From: Guyparkeria hydrothermalis
GTDB lineage: Bacteria; Pseudomonadota; Gammaproteobacteria; Halothiobacillales; Halothiobacillaceae
Length of the DNA: 64,000 bases
Direction of reading: 5' to 3'
Assembly: GCF_023555375.1 (NCBI RefSeq)
Contig: NZ_JAJSEE010000001.1
Location: 523,973 to 587,972, forward strand
Shown here: positions 28,909 to 38,512 of the stretch, piece after piece
How positions within the stretch are numbered: position 1 is the stretch's first letter
Layout: each line of letters opens with the position of its first letter
The notes under the pieces: generated by a model
What the model saw: the letters and a program-made list of their open reading frames with translations, nothing else
Databases searched by the model: none
What the model was told of the DNA's origin: nothing
Made by a program: the position numbers and the translations under genes

Positions 28909-29724
28909 TCAGTCTTCGTCGTTTGTTGTCTTGTCGGTCGTTTCGCTGTCCGTCTCGCGCCAGGCCACGGCAAAGCCGTTGCTGTAGCGCAGATCGATGC
29001 GTTCGACCCGGTCCATCTTTCCGGCCAGCGTGTCCGGGTAGACGTCCAGCAGCCGCTGCAGGCGCGCCTCCAGTGACTCCTGCCCGGTGTGAATCACCGC
29101 CCCGGAGGCGAGCGCGAGACTCAGCGAGCCGCGCGGGCTCATGGTCACGCCGGAAAGCTCCAGTCCGACCGTGGCCAGTACCGGCTTCAAGCTGGTGTAG
29201 CGCTCCCAGACCGTCCATTGACTGCCGGTCGGCCCGGCCAGCCGGGGGAGGCTCAGATCGACCGGTCGTCGCTCCGGGGCGAACACCGCGCCCGAGGCGC
29301 TCAGCAACCGGTCGCCGTTCCAGGCGGCGATCGGCTGATGCGTCTCGAGGCTCACCAGCAGGCGATCCGGCCACTGGCGCGTGATGCGCACCTCGGTAAG
29401 CCAGCCATCGGCCAGCAGGCGCTCGCGCATCGCGGCGATGTCGACCGACCAGATGCCCTGCCCGAGCGCGGGCCAGAGTTCCTGCTGCACCCGCTCGGCG
29501 GTGACGAAGCGGTTCTCCCCCTCGACCACCAGGCCCGCGACCGGCGATTGCAACTTGAGCCAGACCCGCTGCGAGACCAGTGCCACCGCAGCGACAAAGG
29601 CTAGCCACAGGCCGATTCGCCACGCCCAGCGCAGCGCCACCCGCAGCCCGGACACGAACGCCGTCCAGCGCTCGTGCCAGCTCGGCCCACGTGGCCGGAC
29701 CCGGGAGGCTCGTCGCGTTGCCAT
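28909..29724 (-). CDS. ftsQ: Cell division protein FtsQ
   Basis: FtsQ is the bitopic divisome protein that links early proteins to the FtsBL complex. The 271-residue product has a basic cytoplasmic N-terminus, one membrane helix (about residues 38-56), a POTRA domain (about 65-130: VEGENRFVTAERVQQEL) and the FtsQ beta domain. The ATG at 29724 shares a base with the ddl stop (TGATG). The C-terminal tail is acidic (TTDKTTNDED). Confidence 0.93.
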   Translation of the reverse strand: MATRRASRVRPRGPSWHERWTAFVSGLRVALRWAWRIGLWLAFVAAVALVSQRVWLKLQSPVAGLVVEGENRFVTAERVQQELWPALGQGIWSVDIAAMRERLLADGWLTEVRITRQWPDRLLVSLETHQPIAAWNGDRLLSASGAVFAPERRPVDLSLPRLAGPTGSQWTVWERYTSLKPVLATVGLELSGVTMSPRGSLSLALASGAVIHTGQESLEARLQRLLDVYPDTLAGKMDRVERIDLRYSNGFAVAWRETDSETTDKTTNDED

Positions 29725-30716
29725 CAATGCGCTCCATCAGCCGACTCACCTCCCGTGAACGCCCCGACCAGGTGGGCCCGGTTATCAAGGGTCTGCTCGA
29801 GAATGGCGAGGCACAGCTCGGGAAAGTCCATGCCCACCGCGCGGGCGGCCATGGGCACCAGCGAATGGCTGGTCATCCCGGGCACCGTGTTCACCTCGAT
29901 CAGCCAGTGACGCCCCTCGGCGTCACGCATGAAATCCACTCGGCCCCAGCCGCGCGCACCGATCAGGGCGAATGCCCGACGCGCCGCCGCGGCCAGCCGG
30001 GCCTCTTCCGCCTCGGCGAGACCGCAGGGGATCCGGTAGCCGGTGTCCTCGGCCTCGTACTTGGCCTGGTAGTCGTAGAAGGCGTGCTCGGCACTCGCCT
30101 CGATCCGGATCGCCGGCAGGCTCCGCTCGCCGAGGATCGCCACGGTGTATTCGCCGCCGTTGACGAACTGCTCGACCATCACCTCCCCAAAGGCGGCCGC
30201 CTCGCGGAATGCAGTCTCGATGCCGTCCGCGTCGTCGACCTTGCTCACGCCCACGCTCGAGCCATCGGCGGTGGGCTTGACGATCACCGGCCAGCCCAGT
30301 CGTCCGGCCGCCTCGCGCGCCGCGGCCAGATCGCCGACCACCGCGAAGGCGGGGGTATCGAGCCCCGCGCCCTGCCAGATGCGCTTGCACATCACCTTGT
30401 CCATGCCGATCGCCGAGGCGGCCATACCGCTGCCCGTGTAGGGCACCTCGGCCAGCTCGAGCAATGCCTGGACCTGGCCGTCCTCGCCGCCGCGGCCATG
30501 CAGGGCGATGAAGACCCGGTCGATGCGCTCGTCGATCAGTCGCTGGCCGAGCCCGCGGGCACCGGCCTGGTCGAGGTCGATGGCGATCGCGTCCACGCCG
30601 CGCGAGACCAGCGCCTCGTGGACCGCCCGGCCGCTAGCGAGGGAGACCTCGCGCTCGGCCGACCAGCCGCCCATCAGCACCATCACGCGGCCCAGGTTGT
30701 CTGTGCGATCGCTCAT
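29724..30716 (-). CDS. ddl: D-alanine--D-alanine ligase
   Basis: Ddl joins two D-Ala for the pentapeptide stem. The 330-residue ATP-grasp enzyme starts VMVLMGGWSAEREVSLASG, has LHGRGGEDG, VKPTADGSSVGV and the metal-binding end IEVNTVPGMTSHSLVP. It overlaps murC by ATGA and ftsQ by one base, so it is translationally coupled on both sides, corresponding to ddlB of the E. coli cluster. A much longer in-frame reading upstream to 32435 is an antisense-type shadow of murC and murG. Confidence 0.96.
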   Translation of the reverse strand: MSDRTDNLGRVMVLMGGWSAEREVSLASGRAVHEALVSRGVDAIAIDLDQAGARGLGQRLIDERIDRVFIALHGRGGEDGQVQALLELAEVPYTGSGMAASAIGMDKVMCKRIWQGAGLDTPAFAVVGDLAAAREAAGRLGWPVIVKPTADGSSVGVSKVDDADGIETAFREAAAFGEVMVEQFVNGGEYTVAILGERSLPAIRIEASAEHAFYDYQAKYEAEDTGYRIPCGLAEAEEARLAAAARRAFALIGARGWGRVDFMRDAEGRHWLIEVNTVPGMTSHSLVPMAARAVGMDFPELCLAILEQTLDNRAHLVGAFTGGESADGAH

Positions 30717-32149
30717 GACCGATCCCCCCAGCGTTCCAGCAGCAGCCCCGGCAGACTGCCGACGTTCCCCGCACCGAGGGTCAGCACGATGCCGTCTTCC
30801 CGGACCATGTCGTCGATCACCTCGGCCACCTGCGCCGGCTCGGCAACGAACACCGGATCGACCTGGCCGCGGGCACGGATCGCGCGGGCGAGACTGCGCC
30901 CGTCGGCCCCGGCGATCGGCTGCTGCCCGGCCGCGTAGACCTCCATCAGGATCAGCTGGTCGACCTGCGAGAGCACCTCGACGAAGTCCTCGAACAGGTC
31001 GCGGGTGCGGGTGTAGCGATGCGGCTGGAAGATCAGGAGCAGCGGCTCGTCCGGCCAGGCATCGCGCACCGCCGCCAGGGTCGCGGCGACCTCGCGCGGG
31101 TGGTGGCCGTAGTCGTCCAGCAGCATGCGCCGACCGTTGGGGAAGGCGAGCGTGCCGCGACGCTCGAGCCGGCGCCCCACGCCCTTGAAGTTCGCCAGCG
31201 CCCGGACGATCGCCTCGCCCTCGACGCCGAGATCGTGCGCCACGGTGATCGCCGCCAGGGCGTTGAGGATGTTGTGCCGCCCCGGCATCGCCAGGCGGCA
31301 GTGCCAGGACTCGCCGCCCGGCAGACTGACGTTGAAGCTCGACTCGAAGCCATCGCTGTGGATATCGGTGGCGCGCACGTCGGCCGGCGCATCGATGCCG
31401 TAGGTCAGCACCTGGCGACCGACCCGCTCGACGATGCTCATGGCGTGATCGTCGTCGGCGCAGAGCACCGCCAGTCCGTAGAACGGCAGGTTGTGCAGGA
31501 ACTCGACGAAGTGATCGAGCAACCGCGAGAAGTCGTTGTCGTAGGTCTCGAGGTGGTCGGCGTCGATATTGGTGACCACCGCCACGTGCGGCTGCAAGTG
31601 CAGGAAGGAGGCATCCGACTCGTCGGCCTCGGCGATCAGGTACTCGCCCCGACCCAGGCGCGCGTTCGAGGCACTTGAGAGCAGCTTGCCGCCGATGACG
31701 TAGGTCGGGTCGAGGCCCGCCTCGGCCATGATCGCGGCCAGCAGCGAGGTGGTGGTGGTCTTGCCGTGGGTGCCGGCGACCGCCAGCCCGATGCGAAACC
31801 GCATGATCTCGGCGAGCATCTCGGCGCGACGCACCACCGGCATGCGCCGCTCGTTGGCCGCCACCAGCTCGGGGTTGTCCGCACTGATCGCGGTGGAGAC
31901 CACCAGCACGTCGGCCCCGGCGAGGTTCTCGGCGGCGTGACCGATGAACACCTCGATGCCCAGCTCGCGCAGGTGGCGCACCGCCGGCGATTCGTTCATG
32001 TCCGAACCGGAAACCACGAAGCCCAGCGTGTGCAGCACCTCGGCGATACCGCTCATGCCCGCCCCGCCGATACCGACGAAGTGCAGGTGGCGCACCTTGC
32101 GCATGCGCACCTGGGCGACCGGGGCAAAATCGGCTGTCACTGCGTCCAT
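30713..32149 (-). CDS. murC: UDP-N-acetylmuramate--L-alanine ligase
   Basis: MurC adds the first residue (L-Ala) to UDP-MurNAc. The 478-residue enzyme has the N-terminal UDP-binding motif FVGIGGAGMSGIAEVL, the ATP P-loop GTHGKTTTT at 126-134, EADESDASF and NIDADHLETY, all diagnostic for MurC. murB, its upstream enzyme, is not in this cluster. The ATG shares one base with the murG stop (TAATG). Confidence 0.97.
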   Translation of the reverse strand: MDAVTADFAPVAQVRMRKVRHLHFVGIGGAGMSGIAEVLHTLGFVVSGSDMNESPAVRHLRELGIEVFIGHAAENLAGADVLVVSTAISADNPELVAANERRMPVVRRAEMLAEIMRFRIGLAVAGTHGKTTTTSLLAAIMAEAGLDPTYVIGGKLLSSASNARLGRGEYLIAEADESDASFLHLQPHVAVVTNIDADHLETYDNDFSRLLDHFVEFLHNLPFYGLAVLCADDDHAMSIVERVGRQVLTYGIDAPADVRATDIHSDGFESSFNVSLPGGESWHCRLAMPGRHNILNALAAITVAHDLGVEGEAIVRALANFKGVGRRLERRGTLAFPNGRRMLLDDYGHHPREVAATLAAVRDAWPDEPLLLIFQPHRYTRTRDLFEDFVEVLSQVDQLILMEVYAAGQQPIAGADGRSLARAIRARGQVDPVFVAEPAQVAEVIDDMVREDGIVLTLGAGNVGSLPGLLLERWGDRS

Positions 32150-33279
32150 TACCGGCCCTCCCCGGATTGGTTGTCTGGAGTCTTGCCCGCGACCACGTCC
32201 TCGCAGATCGCCGCGATCCGCGCGGTGCTGTCGGGTACGGCCACCTCGCGGGCACGTGTCGCCATGTCGAGCAAGGCGGCACGATCGGCCAACAGCGGGC
32301 CGAGCAGGCGAGCCAGGGTGTCGACGTCGGCCTCGCGCTGGTTGAGGAGCCGGGCTGCACCCTGATCCACCAGCCAGGCGGCGTTGAATCGTTGGTGATC
32401 GTCGACGGCGTGCGGGAACGGGATGAAAAGCGCACCGATACCCGCCGCCGCGATCTCGGCGACGGTCATGGCCCCGGCCCGGGCGATGACGAAGTCCGCC
32501 CAGCCGAAGGCCTCGGCCATGTCGTCGATGTAACCGGCCACCTCGTGGCGGCTGCCGACGCCCCAGTCGGCCATCTCGTAATGGCGACGCGCCGTCTCCA
32601 GGTGGCGGGGGCCGGCCTGGTGACGAACGACCAGATCGGCTTGCTGGCTGATCCGTGCCAGGGCCTGGGGCACCGACTCGTTGAGCGCCTGGGCGCCCAG
32701 GCTGCCGCCGAGTACCAGCACGCGCACCGGGCCGTCGTGATCCTTGAAGCGGCTGCCCGGCGCCGCTAGGGCCGCGATCTCGGCACGCACCGGGTTGCCC
32801 ACTATCTGGCCTGACGGCAGTGCCTTGCCGAAGGCTCTCGGGTAGGCGGCCAGCGTCACGCGGGCCAGCCGGGACAGCACCCGGTTGGTCAGCCCGGCAA
32901 CCGCGTTCTGTTCGTGGATCACCAGCGGACGGCGCAGCAACCAGGCCGCAAGCCCGCCCGGGCCGGCGGCAAAGCCGCCCATGCCGATCACCAGCGCGGG
33001 CCGGTGGCGACGCAGGAGTCGGCCGGCCTGCCAGACGGCATGCAGCAGCCGGAACGGCGCGGCCAGCCGGGTGGACAGGCCCTTGCCACGCAGGCCACCG
33101 ATGGCGAGGTAGTCGATCGGGTAGCCGGCCTCCGGGACCAGACGGGACTCGATGCCGCGCTCGGTGCCCATCCAGCGGATGGTGTAGCCGCGCTCGGCCA
33201 GCATGCCGGCCACTGCCAGTGCCGGTAACACGTGCCCGCCGGTGCCACCGGCCATGACGTAGATCACCGCGCGGCTCAT
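32149..33279 (-). CDS. murG: Lipid II synthase MurG (UDP-GlcNAc transferase)
   Basis: MurG transfers GlcNAc to lipid I at the inner face of the membrane to give lipid II. The 376-residue GT-B enzyme has the first G-loop MAGGTGGHVLPALAVA, GMGGFAAGPGGLAAWL, HEQNAVAGLTNR, the third G-loop GGSLGAQALN and the donor motif ARAGAMTVAEIAAAG. It overlaps ftsW by 4 nt. Confidence 0.97.
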   Translation of the reverse strand: MSRAVIYVMAGGTGGHVLPALAVAGMLAERGYTIRWMGTERGIESRLVPEAGYPIDYLAIGGLRGKGLSTRLAAPFRLLHAVWQAGRLLRRHRPALVIGMGGFAAGPGGLAAWLLRRPLVIHEQNAVAGLTNRVLSRLARVTLAAYPRAFGKALPSGQIVGNPVRAEIAALAAPGSRFKDHDGPVRVLVLGGSLGAQALNESVPQALARISQQADLVVRHQAGPRHLETARRHYEMADWGVGSRHEVAGYIDDMAEAFGWADFVIARAGAMTVAEIAAAGIGALFIPFPHAVDDHQRFNAAWLVDQGAARLLNQREADVDTLARLLGPLLADRAALLDMATRAREVAVPDSTARIAAICEDVVAGKTPDNQSGEGR

Positions 33280-34532
33280 CGGGTCACCTCCCGCACGTCC
33301 TCGATGCCGGCCTCGGCCATCGCCCGGCTGGCCTCGTGATGCACGCGCAGGATCAATCCCATGGCGAGCAGCGTCGCGACCATCGCCGACCCGCCGTAGC
33401 TGATCAGCGGCAAGGTCAGTCCCTTGGTGGGCAGGAGCCCCATGTTCACGCCCATGTTGATCAGGGTCTGCATGCCCACCCAGGTGCTGATGCCCCAGGC
33501 CAGCGCCGCACCGGTGTAGTGCTTCACCGCCCAGGCCATCCGCGCGATCACGAACCCGCGCCAGACCAGCACCCCGTAGAGCCCCAACAAGGCGATGACG
33601 CCGAACAGGCCGAACTCCTCGGCGTAGACGGCGAAGATGAAATCGGTATGCGCCTCGGGCAGGTAGGCGAGCTTCTGCACGCTCTCACCCAGCCCGCGAC
33701 CGAACAGGCCGCCGGTGCCGATGGCGATCAGGGCGTTGACCAGCTGGTAGCCGTCGCCGAACGGATCGGCAAACGGGTTGGAGAACGACAGCAAGCGGTC
33801 GACCCGGTACTGGGCCGAGAACACGCCGACGATGGCCAACGCGCCGCCGGCGGCGATCAGCATCAGCATCGTCTGCAACTGGGCACGCATCAGCCAGGCC
33901 ATGGCGAACAGCGTCGCGCCGAGCACTACGGTATTGCCGTAGTCCGGTTGGAGCAGCAGCAGGGTCGAGGCCAGCATGATCACGGCAACGGGCGCGCCCA
34001 TGCCGCGGATGCGCGTCTGCACCTTGTCCAGGTGCACGCCGAGATAGGCGGCCATCCAGACGATCATGCCCAGGCGGGCGAACTCGCTGGCCTGCAGCCG
34101 GACGAAACCCAGATCGATCCAGCGCGTCGCGCCGTTGACGGTGTGCGCCACGCCGGGGATGAACAGCACGGCCAGCAACAGCAGCGATGCCAACAGGATC
34201 AGGTTCCGGAGCGCGACGAAATGACGCAGCGGCATCATCATCAGCACCACCATCGCGACCAGTCCGACGCCCACCGCACCCGACTGGCGAATCAGCAGAC
34301 CACGGCCGGCCGCGCCGGAATCGCCCATGCCGAGCGTGGCCGAGGCGACCATCACCAGGCCGATCGACAGCAGGGCCAACAGGGCAATCAGGAACGACCG
34401 ATCCACGGAAACGCCGCTGGTGACGTCCGCCGCCGCATCGATCGGGCGGCGGTCAGCCAGCCATTGCAGTCCCTGCTGGCCGGCCCGGCCGACCCACTGC
34501 CATCCGCGGCTGTTGAGTTGCCACAGGCTCAT
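33276..34532 (-). CDS. ftsW: Septal peptidoglycan polymerase FtsW (SEDS family)
   Basis: FtsW polymerises glycan strands at the septum together with FtsI. The 418-residue protein has about ten membrane helices and the SEDS hallmarks: the catalytic Asp region in WIDLGFVRLQASEFARLG, LLLLQPDYGNTVV, the large periplasmic loop ending PEAHTDFIFAVYAEEFG, and the C-terminal GLTLPLISYGGSAM. It overlaps murD and murG by 4 nt each. Confidence 0.96.
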   Translation of the reverse strand: MSLWQLNSRGWQWVGRAGQQGLQWLADRRPIDAAADVTSGVSVDRSFLIALLALLSIGLVMVASATLGMGDSGAAGRGLLIRQSGAVGVGLVAMVVLMMMPLRHFVALRNLILLASLLLLAVLFIPGVAHTVNGATRWIDLGFVRLQASEFARLGMIVWMAAYLGVHLDKVQTRIRGMGAPVAVIMLASTLLLLQPDYGNTVVLGATLFAMAWLMRAQLQTMLMLIAAGGALAIVGVFSAQYRVDRLLSFSNPFADPFGDGYQLVNALIAIGTGGLFGRGLGESVQKLAYLPEAHTDFIFAVYAEEFGLFGVIALLGLYGVLVWRGFVIARMAWAVKHYTGAALAWGISTWVGMQTLINMGVNMGLLPTKGLTLPLISYGGSAMVATLLAMGLILRVHHEASRAMAEAGIEDVREVTR

Positions 34533-35995
34533 GAGGCCACCTCCGCCGATACCGGCGCGGCGACGTCGGCCGCGTCGCAGACCGTCTCCGCGGCCCGCGC
34601 GAATTGCTCGCCGCGATCGGCGTAGCCACGGAACTGGTCGAAGCTCGCGCAGGCCGGCGACAGCAGCACGACCACCTCGCGACCGGCCGAGACCCGCGCC
34701 GCTGCCAGCTCGGCCGACCAGCGCACGGCCTGCTCCAGCGAATCGCAGCGCGCCGTGGCCGGGGCGTTGCCGGGGCAGGCGTCCAGCGCCGCCTCGATCC
34801 GGTCGGCATCCTCGCCGATCAACGCCACACCGAGGGCATGGGTCTTCAGGGCCCGGGCCAGTTCATCGAAGGACTGTCCCTTGGCCTGGCCACCGACGAT
34901 GACGACCTGACCGGCGATGCCGGCGGCAGCCAGCCCGTCGATCGCGGCGATGGCCGCCCCGACGTTGGTCGCCTTGGAATCGTTGATGAATCGAACCTCG
35001 CCGCCGTCGACCGGCCAGCGGCAGACCACCTGCATGCGGTGCGGCAATCCGGTGAAATGCGCGAGGGCTTTCCGCAGGGCCGGCCGATCCAGCGCGGCCC
35101 GGCCGACGACAGCCTCGACCAGCGCCAGGGCGGCCAACGCGTTGAGCCGGTTGTGCGCGCCCGGCAGGGCCAACTCGTCGCCGCGGACCAGCACCTGGTC
35201 ATCGCGGCAGAGCGATTCACCGTCGACATCGAGGTAATAGCGATGCTCGCCGGTCAAGGCCGGGTTCTCGTCGCTGGCGGAGAAGGTCACCAGCCGGCCG
35301 TGACAATCGGCAGCCATGGCCCGCACCCGGGCATCGTCGAGATTGATCACGGCCGTCTCGGCGTGGACCAGGATCTTTTGTTTGAGGGCGGCGTAGGCCT
35401 GGATCGACCCGTGGCGGTCGAGGTGATCGGCACTGACGTTGAGCACGGTCGCGGCGCGAGCTCGGATGGCGGCCGGCTCGCAGGCCTCGAGCTGGAAGCT
35501 CGACACCTCGAGCACCAGCACGTCGACCGGATCGGCCAGCAAGTCCAGTGCCGGGGTGCCGTAATTGCCGCCGATGCCCACGCGTTGGCCCGCGGCCGTC
35601 AGCAGTTCGGCTGTCAGGGCCGTGACCGTGCTCTTGCCGTTCGAGCCGGTGATCAGCACGTAGGGCACGGTGGCCTCCCGCAGCGCGACGGCGATGTCGC
35701 TTTCCACCGCGATGCCGCGGCGAGCCGCCTCGGCCAGCAGGCCGGCAACCGGTTCGGCGGCCGGATCGATCCCCGGGCTGAGCACGATGCCGTCGAGGCC
35801 ACGCAGCGCCTCGGCATCGAGCAGGCCGGCACCGAGCTCGCCCTCGACGACGGTGCCCGGACCGAACGACTCGATCCAGCGCGCCCGCGGGGCGTTCGCA
35901 CCGCGGGTGTCGGCGGCGACGAACGGCTCACCGCGACGGGCGAAGAAGCGCCCCGCGGAGAATCCAGTCTGTCCCATGCCGACAATCAGTTTCAT
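34529..35995 (-). CDS. murD: UDP-MurNAc-L-Ala--D-glutamate ligase
   Basis: MurD adds D-Glu to UDP-MurNAc-L-Ala. The 488-residue enzyme has an N-terminal VGMGQTGFSAGRFFA dinucleotide-type fold, LSPGI, the P-loop ITGSNGKST at about 115-123, the NVSADHLDRH motif and NDSKATN(V)GA in the C-terminal domain. The ATG shares one base with the mraY stop. Confidence 0.96.
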   Translation of the reverse strand: MKLIVGMGQTGFSAGRFFARRGEPFVAADTRGANAPRARWIESFGPGTVVEGELGAGLLDAEALRGLDGIVLSPGIDPAAEPVAGLLAEAARRGIAVESDIAVALREATVPYVLITGSNGKSTVTALTAELLTAAGQRVGIGGNYGTPALDLLADPVDVLVLEVSSFQLEACEPAAIRARAATVLNVSADHLDRHGSIQAYAALKQKILVHAETAVINLDDARVRAMAADCHGRLVTFSASDENPALTGEHRYYLDVDGESLCRDDQVLVRGDELALPGAHNRLNALAALALVEAVVGRAALDRPALRKALAHFTGLPHRMQVVCRWPVDGGEVRFINDSKATNVGAAIAAIDGLAAAGIAGQVVIVGGQAKGQSFDELARALKTHALGVALIGEDADRIEAALDACPGNAPATARCDSLEQAVRWSAELAAARVSAGREVVVLLSPACASFDQFRGYADRGEQFARAAETVCDAADVAAPVSAEVAS

Positions 35996-37077
35996 CAGCG
36001 CACCTTCATCGTTGCCAGACCGATCAGCACCAGGATCACGGTGATGATCCAGAAGCGGACGATCACCTTCGGCTCGGGCCAGCCCTTGAGCTCGAAGTGA
36101 TGGTGGATCGGCGCCATGCGGAAGATCCGACGGCCGGTGAGCTTGAAGGAGGCGACCTGCAGCATCACGGAGACGGTCTCGAGCACGAAGATGCCGCCCA
36201 TGATGAACAGCACGATCTCCTGGCGGACCATCACGGCGACGATGCCCAGCGCCGCGCCCAGCGCCAGCGCGCCGACATCCCCCATGAACACCTGCGCGGG
36301 ATAGCTGTTGAACCAGAGAAAGCCGAGCCCTGCCCCGACGATCGCCGCGCAGAAGACCACCAGCTCGCCCACCCCGGCGATGAACGGCAACCCGAGGTAG
36401 TTGGCGAACTCGTAGTGCCCGGTCACGTAGGCAAACGCGCCCAGCCCGCCGGCGACCAGCACGGTCGGCATGATCGCCAGGCCGTCGAGACCGTCGGTGA
36501 GGTTAACCGCGTTCGAACTGCCCACCACGACGAAGTAGGTCAGAATCACGAAGCCGAAACCCAGCGGGATCAGGGCGTCCTTGACCAGCGGGATCAGGAG
36601 GCTGGTCTCGGCCGGGCTCTCGGCGATGGTGAACAGGAAGACGGCGGCGAGCAGCGCGATCACCGACTGGCCGAGGTACTTCCAGCGCGCAGCCAGGCCG
36701 TCGCTGTTGCGTCGCGAGAGCTTCAGGTAGTCGTCCCAGCCGCCGATCAGGCCAAAGCCCATGGTGGTCAGCAGCGCGACCCAGACGTAGACGTTGCCGA
36801 GGTTGCCCCACAGCAGCATCGAGATCGCGATCGAAATGAGGATCAGCGCCCCGCCCATGGTCGGCGTACCCGCCTTGGCCAGGTGGGTCTGCGGGCCCAG
36901 TTCGCGGATCGGCTGGCCGGCCTTGACGCTCTGCAGCCAGCGAATGACGAACGGACCGATCGCCAACGAGATCAGCAACGCCGTGGCCACGCCCAGCATG
37001 GCGCGGAACGTGAGGTATTCGAATACGCCGAAGAAGCTGGCGTATTGGGTGAGCCATTCAGTCAGCCAGAGCAGCAT
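35995..37077 (-). CDS. mraY: Phospho-MurNAc-pentapeptide transferase
   Basis: MraY couples phospho-MurNAc-pentapeptide to undecaprenyl phosphate, forming lipid I. The 360-residue, ten-helix protein shows KAGTPTMGG, the magnesium site in [24 protein letters not shown] and the [15 protein letters not shown] loop. Its first 20 nt overlap the 3' end of murF, the longest overlap in the cluster. Confidence 0.97.
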   Translation of the reverse strand: MLLWLTEWLTQYASFFGVFEYLTFRAMLGVATALLISLAIGPFVIRWLQSVKAGQPIRELGPQTHLAKAGTPTMGGALILISIAISMLLWGNLGNVYVWVALLTTMGFGLIGGWDDYLKLSRRNSDGLAARWKYLGQSVIALLAAVFLFTIAESPAETSLLIPLVKDALIPLGFGFVILTYFVVVGSSNAVNLTDGLDGLAIMPTVLVAGGLGAFAYVTGHYEFANYLGLPFIAGVGELVVFCAAIVGAGLGFLWFNSYPAQVFMGDVGALALGAALGIVAVMVRQEIVLFIMGGIFVLETVSVMLQVASFKLTGRRIFRMAPIHHHFELKGWPEPKVIVRFWIITVILVLIGLATMKVR

Positions 37078-38512
37078 CTCGCCCTCTCCCTGTCGATTCG
37101 TTGCCGGTCCCCGGCGCGATGCCGATCTCCCGTTCGAGGTCCTCGCGGACCCGCTCGATGTGCATGAAGCGCGACCCTTTGAGCAACACGGTCACCGGCG
37201 CCTCATCGGTGGCGGCCAGTCGCTTTCGTAGCGCGGCGGTTGCCGACCCACTGTCCTCGACCACGTCGATCCGGGTGTCGAGACCACCGGCGGCCTGGAA
37301 GCCCGCGGCGAGCGCCGCGGCCCCCGGACCGACCGCGATCAGACCGCGGAGTTCCTGACCCGCGGCGAATTCGCCCAGCTGACGGTGCAGGGCCTCGGAC
37401 TCGTCGCCGAGCTCGCCCATGCTGCCGAGGACGGCAAATCGCGCCCCCGGCCGGCCGGCCAGATAACGCAGGGCGGCGCGCATCGATTCGGGGTTGGCGT
37501 TGTAGCTGTCGTCGATCAGCGACCAGCCGTTGGCCAACGCCACCAGCCCCATGCGGCCCGCCGGCGCCCGGAAACCCGCCAGACCGGCGTTGATCGCCTC
37601 CACCGAGGCGCCGGCGAGCCGCGCCAGGCCGATGGCGGCCAGCAGGTTGACGGCGTTGTGTGCCCCGGGAATCGGCACAGGGAGCCGCTCGAACAGCGGC
37701 TGACCGCGCTCGGTCACCGACAGTTGATGGCCCGACTCGTCGTACTCCCCGAGCCAGGTCGCCCATTCGCGATGGCGGTCATCGAGGGTGAAGGTGTCGG
37801 CGTTCGGGGCGGCCTTCAGCCATTGGTCGGCGCCGTTGGAATCCAGGTTGATCAGCGCCCGGGCCGAGGCGGGGCGATGGCGGTAGATCTCGCCCTTGGC
37901 CTCGATGATCCGCTCGACCGACCCGAACTCGCCCACGTGGGCGCGCCCGGCCATGGTGACCACCACGATGTCCGGGGCGGCCAGTTCGGTCAGGCGGGCA
38001 ATCTCGCCAACATGGTTCGCCCCCATCTCGACCACCGCGAACTGCGTTTCGGGGGCCCAGTCGAGCAGGGTCAGCGGCACGCCGATGTCGTTGTTGAGGT
38101 TGCCGCGGGTCGCGGCGGTGGGGCCGATCTGGCCCAGCATCGCCGCCAGCAATTCCTTCACGGTGGTCTTGCCGCTGCTGCCGGTAATGCCGATCACGGT
38201 CGGGTCGACCGCCTCGCGCCAGCGCCGGGCCAGCCGTCCCAATGCCGCGAGCCCATCGTCGACGATCAGCTGCGGCAAATCGCAATCGGCGATCTCGCGT
38301 TCGACCAGCGCGGCGACGGCGCCCTGCTCGCGTGCCTGGTCGAGGAAGTCATGGGCATCGAAGTTCGGCCCCTTGAGGGCAACGAACAACCGACCGGTGA
38401 GATCGGCGCGCGTGTCGGTGCCCACCCCGGCAATCGGCAGGGCCCCGTCGGCGGTCTCGGCCAACCGCGCCTCGGCCCAACGAGCGATTTGATCGAGCGT
38501 GGCCCGGATCAT
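37058..38512 (-). CDS. murF: UDP-MurNAc-tripeptide--D-Ala-D-Ala ligase
   Basis: MurF adds the D-Ala-D-Ala dipeptide made by Ddl. The 484-residue product has the ATP P-loop [13 protein letters not shown] at 108-120, [28 protein letters not shown] and the C-terminal [10 protein letters not shown] motif, which distinguishes MurF from MurE. Its ATG overlaps the murE stop by 4 nt. A longer reading upstream is a shadow of murE. Confidence 0.97.
   Translation of the reverse strand: MIRATLDQIARWAEARLAETADGALPIAGVGTDTRADLTGRLFVALKGPNFDAHDFLDQAREQGAVAALVEREIADCDLPQLIVDDGLAALGRLARRWREAVDPTVIGITGSSGKTTVKELLAAMLGQIGPTAATRGNLNNDIGVPLTLLDWAPETQFAVVEMGANHVGEIARLTELAAPDIVVVTMAGRAHVGEFGSVERIIEAKGEIYRHRPASARALINLDSNGADQWLKAAPNADTFTLDDRHREWATWLGEYDESGHQLSVTERGQPLFERLPVPIPGAHNAVNLLAAIGLARLAGASVEAINAGLAGFRAPAGRMGLVALANGWSLIDDSYNANPESMRAALRYLAGRPGARFAVLGSMGELGDESEALHRQLGEFAAGQELRGLIAVGPGAAALAAGFQAAGGLDTRIDVVEDSGSATAALRKRLAATDEAPVTVLLKGSRFMHIERVREDLEREIGIAPGTGNESTGRGRDAALAD

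Noticed and set aside
29724..32435. 903-codon reading that would fuse ddl to a large N-terminal extension
   Set aside because: The upstream two-thirds is out-of-frame murG/murC sequence; ddl has its own ATG at 30716 overlapping the murC stop.
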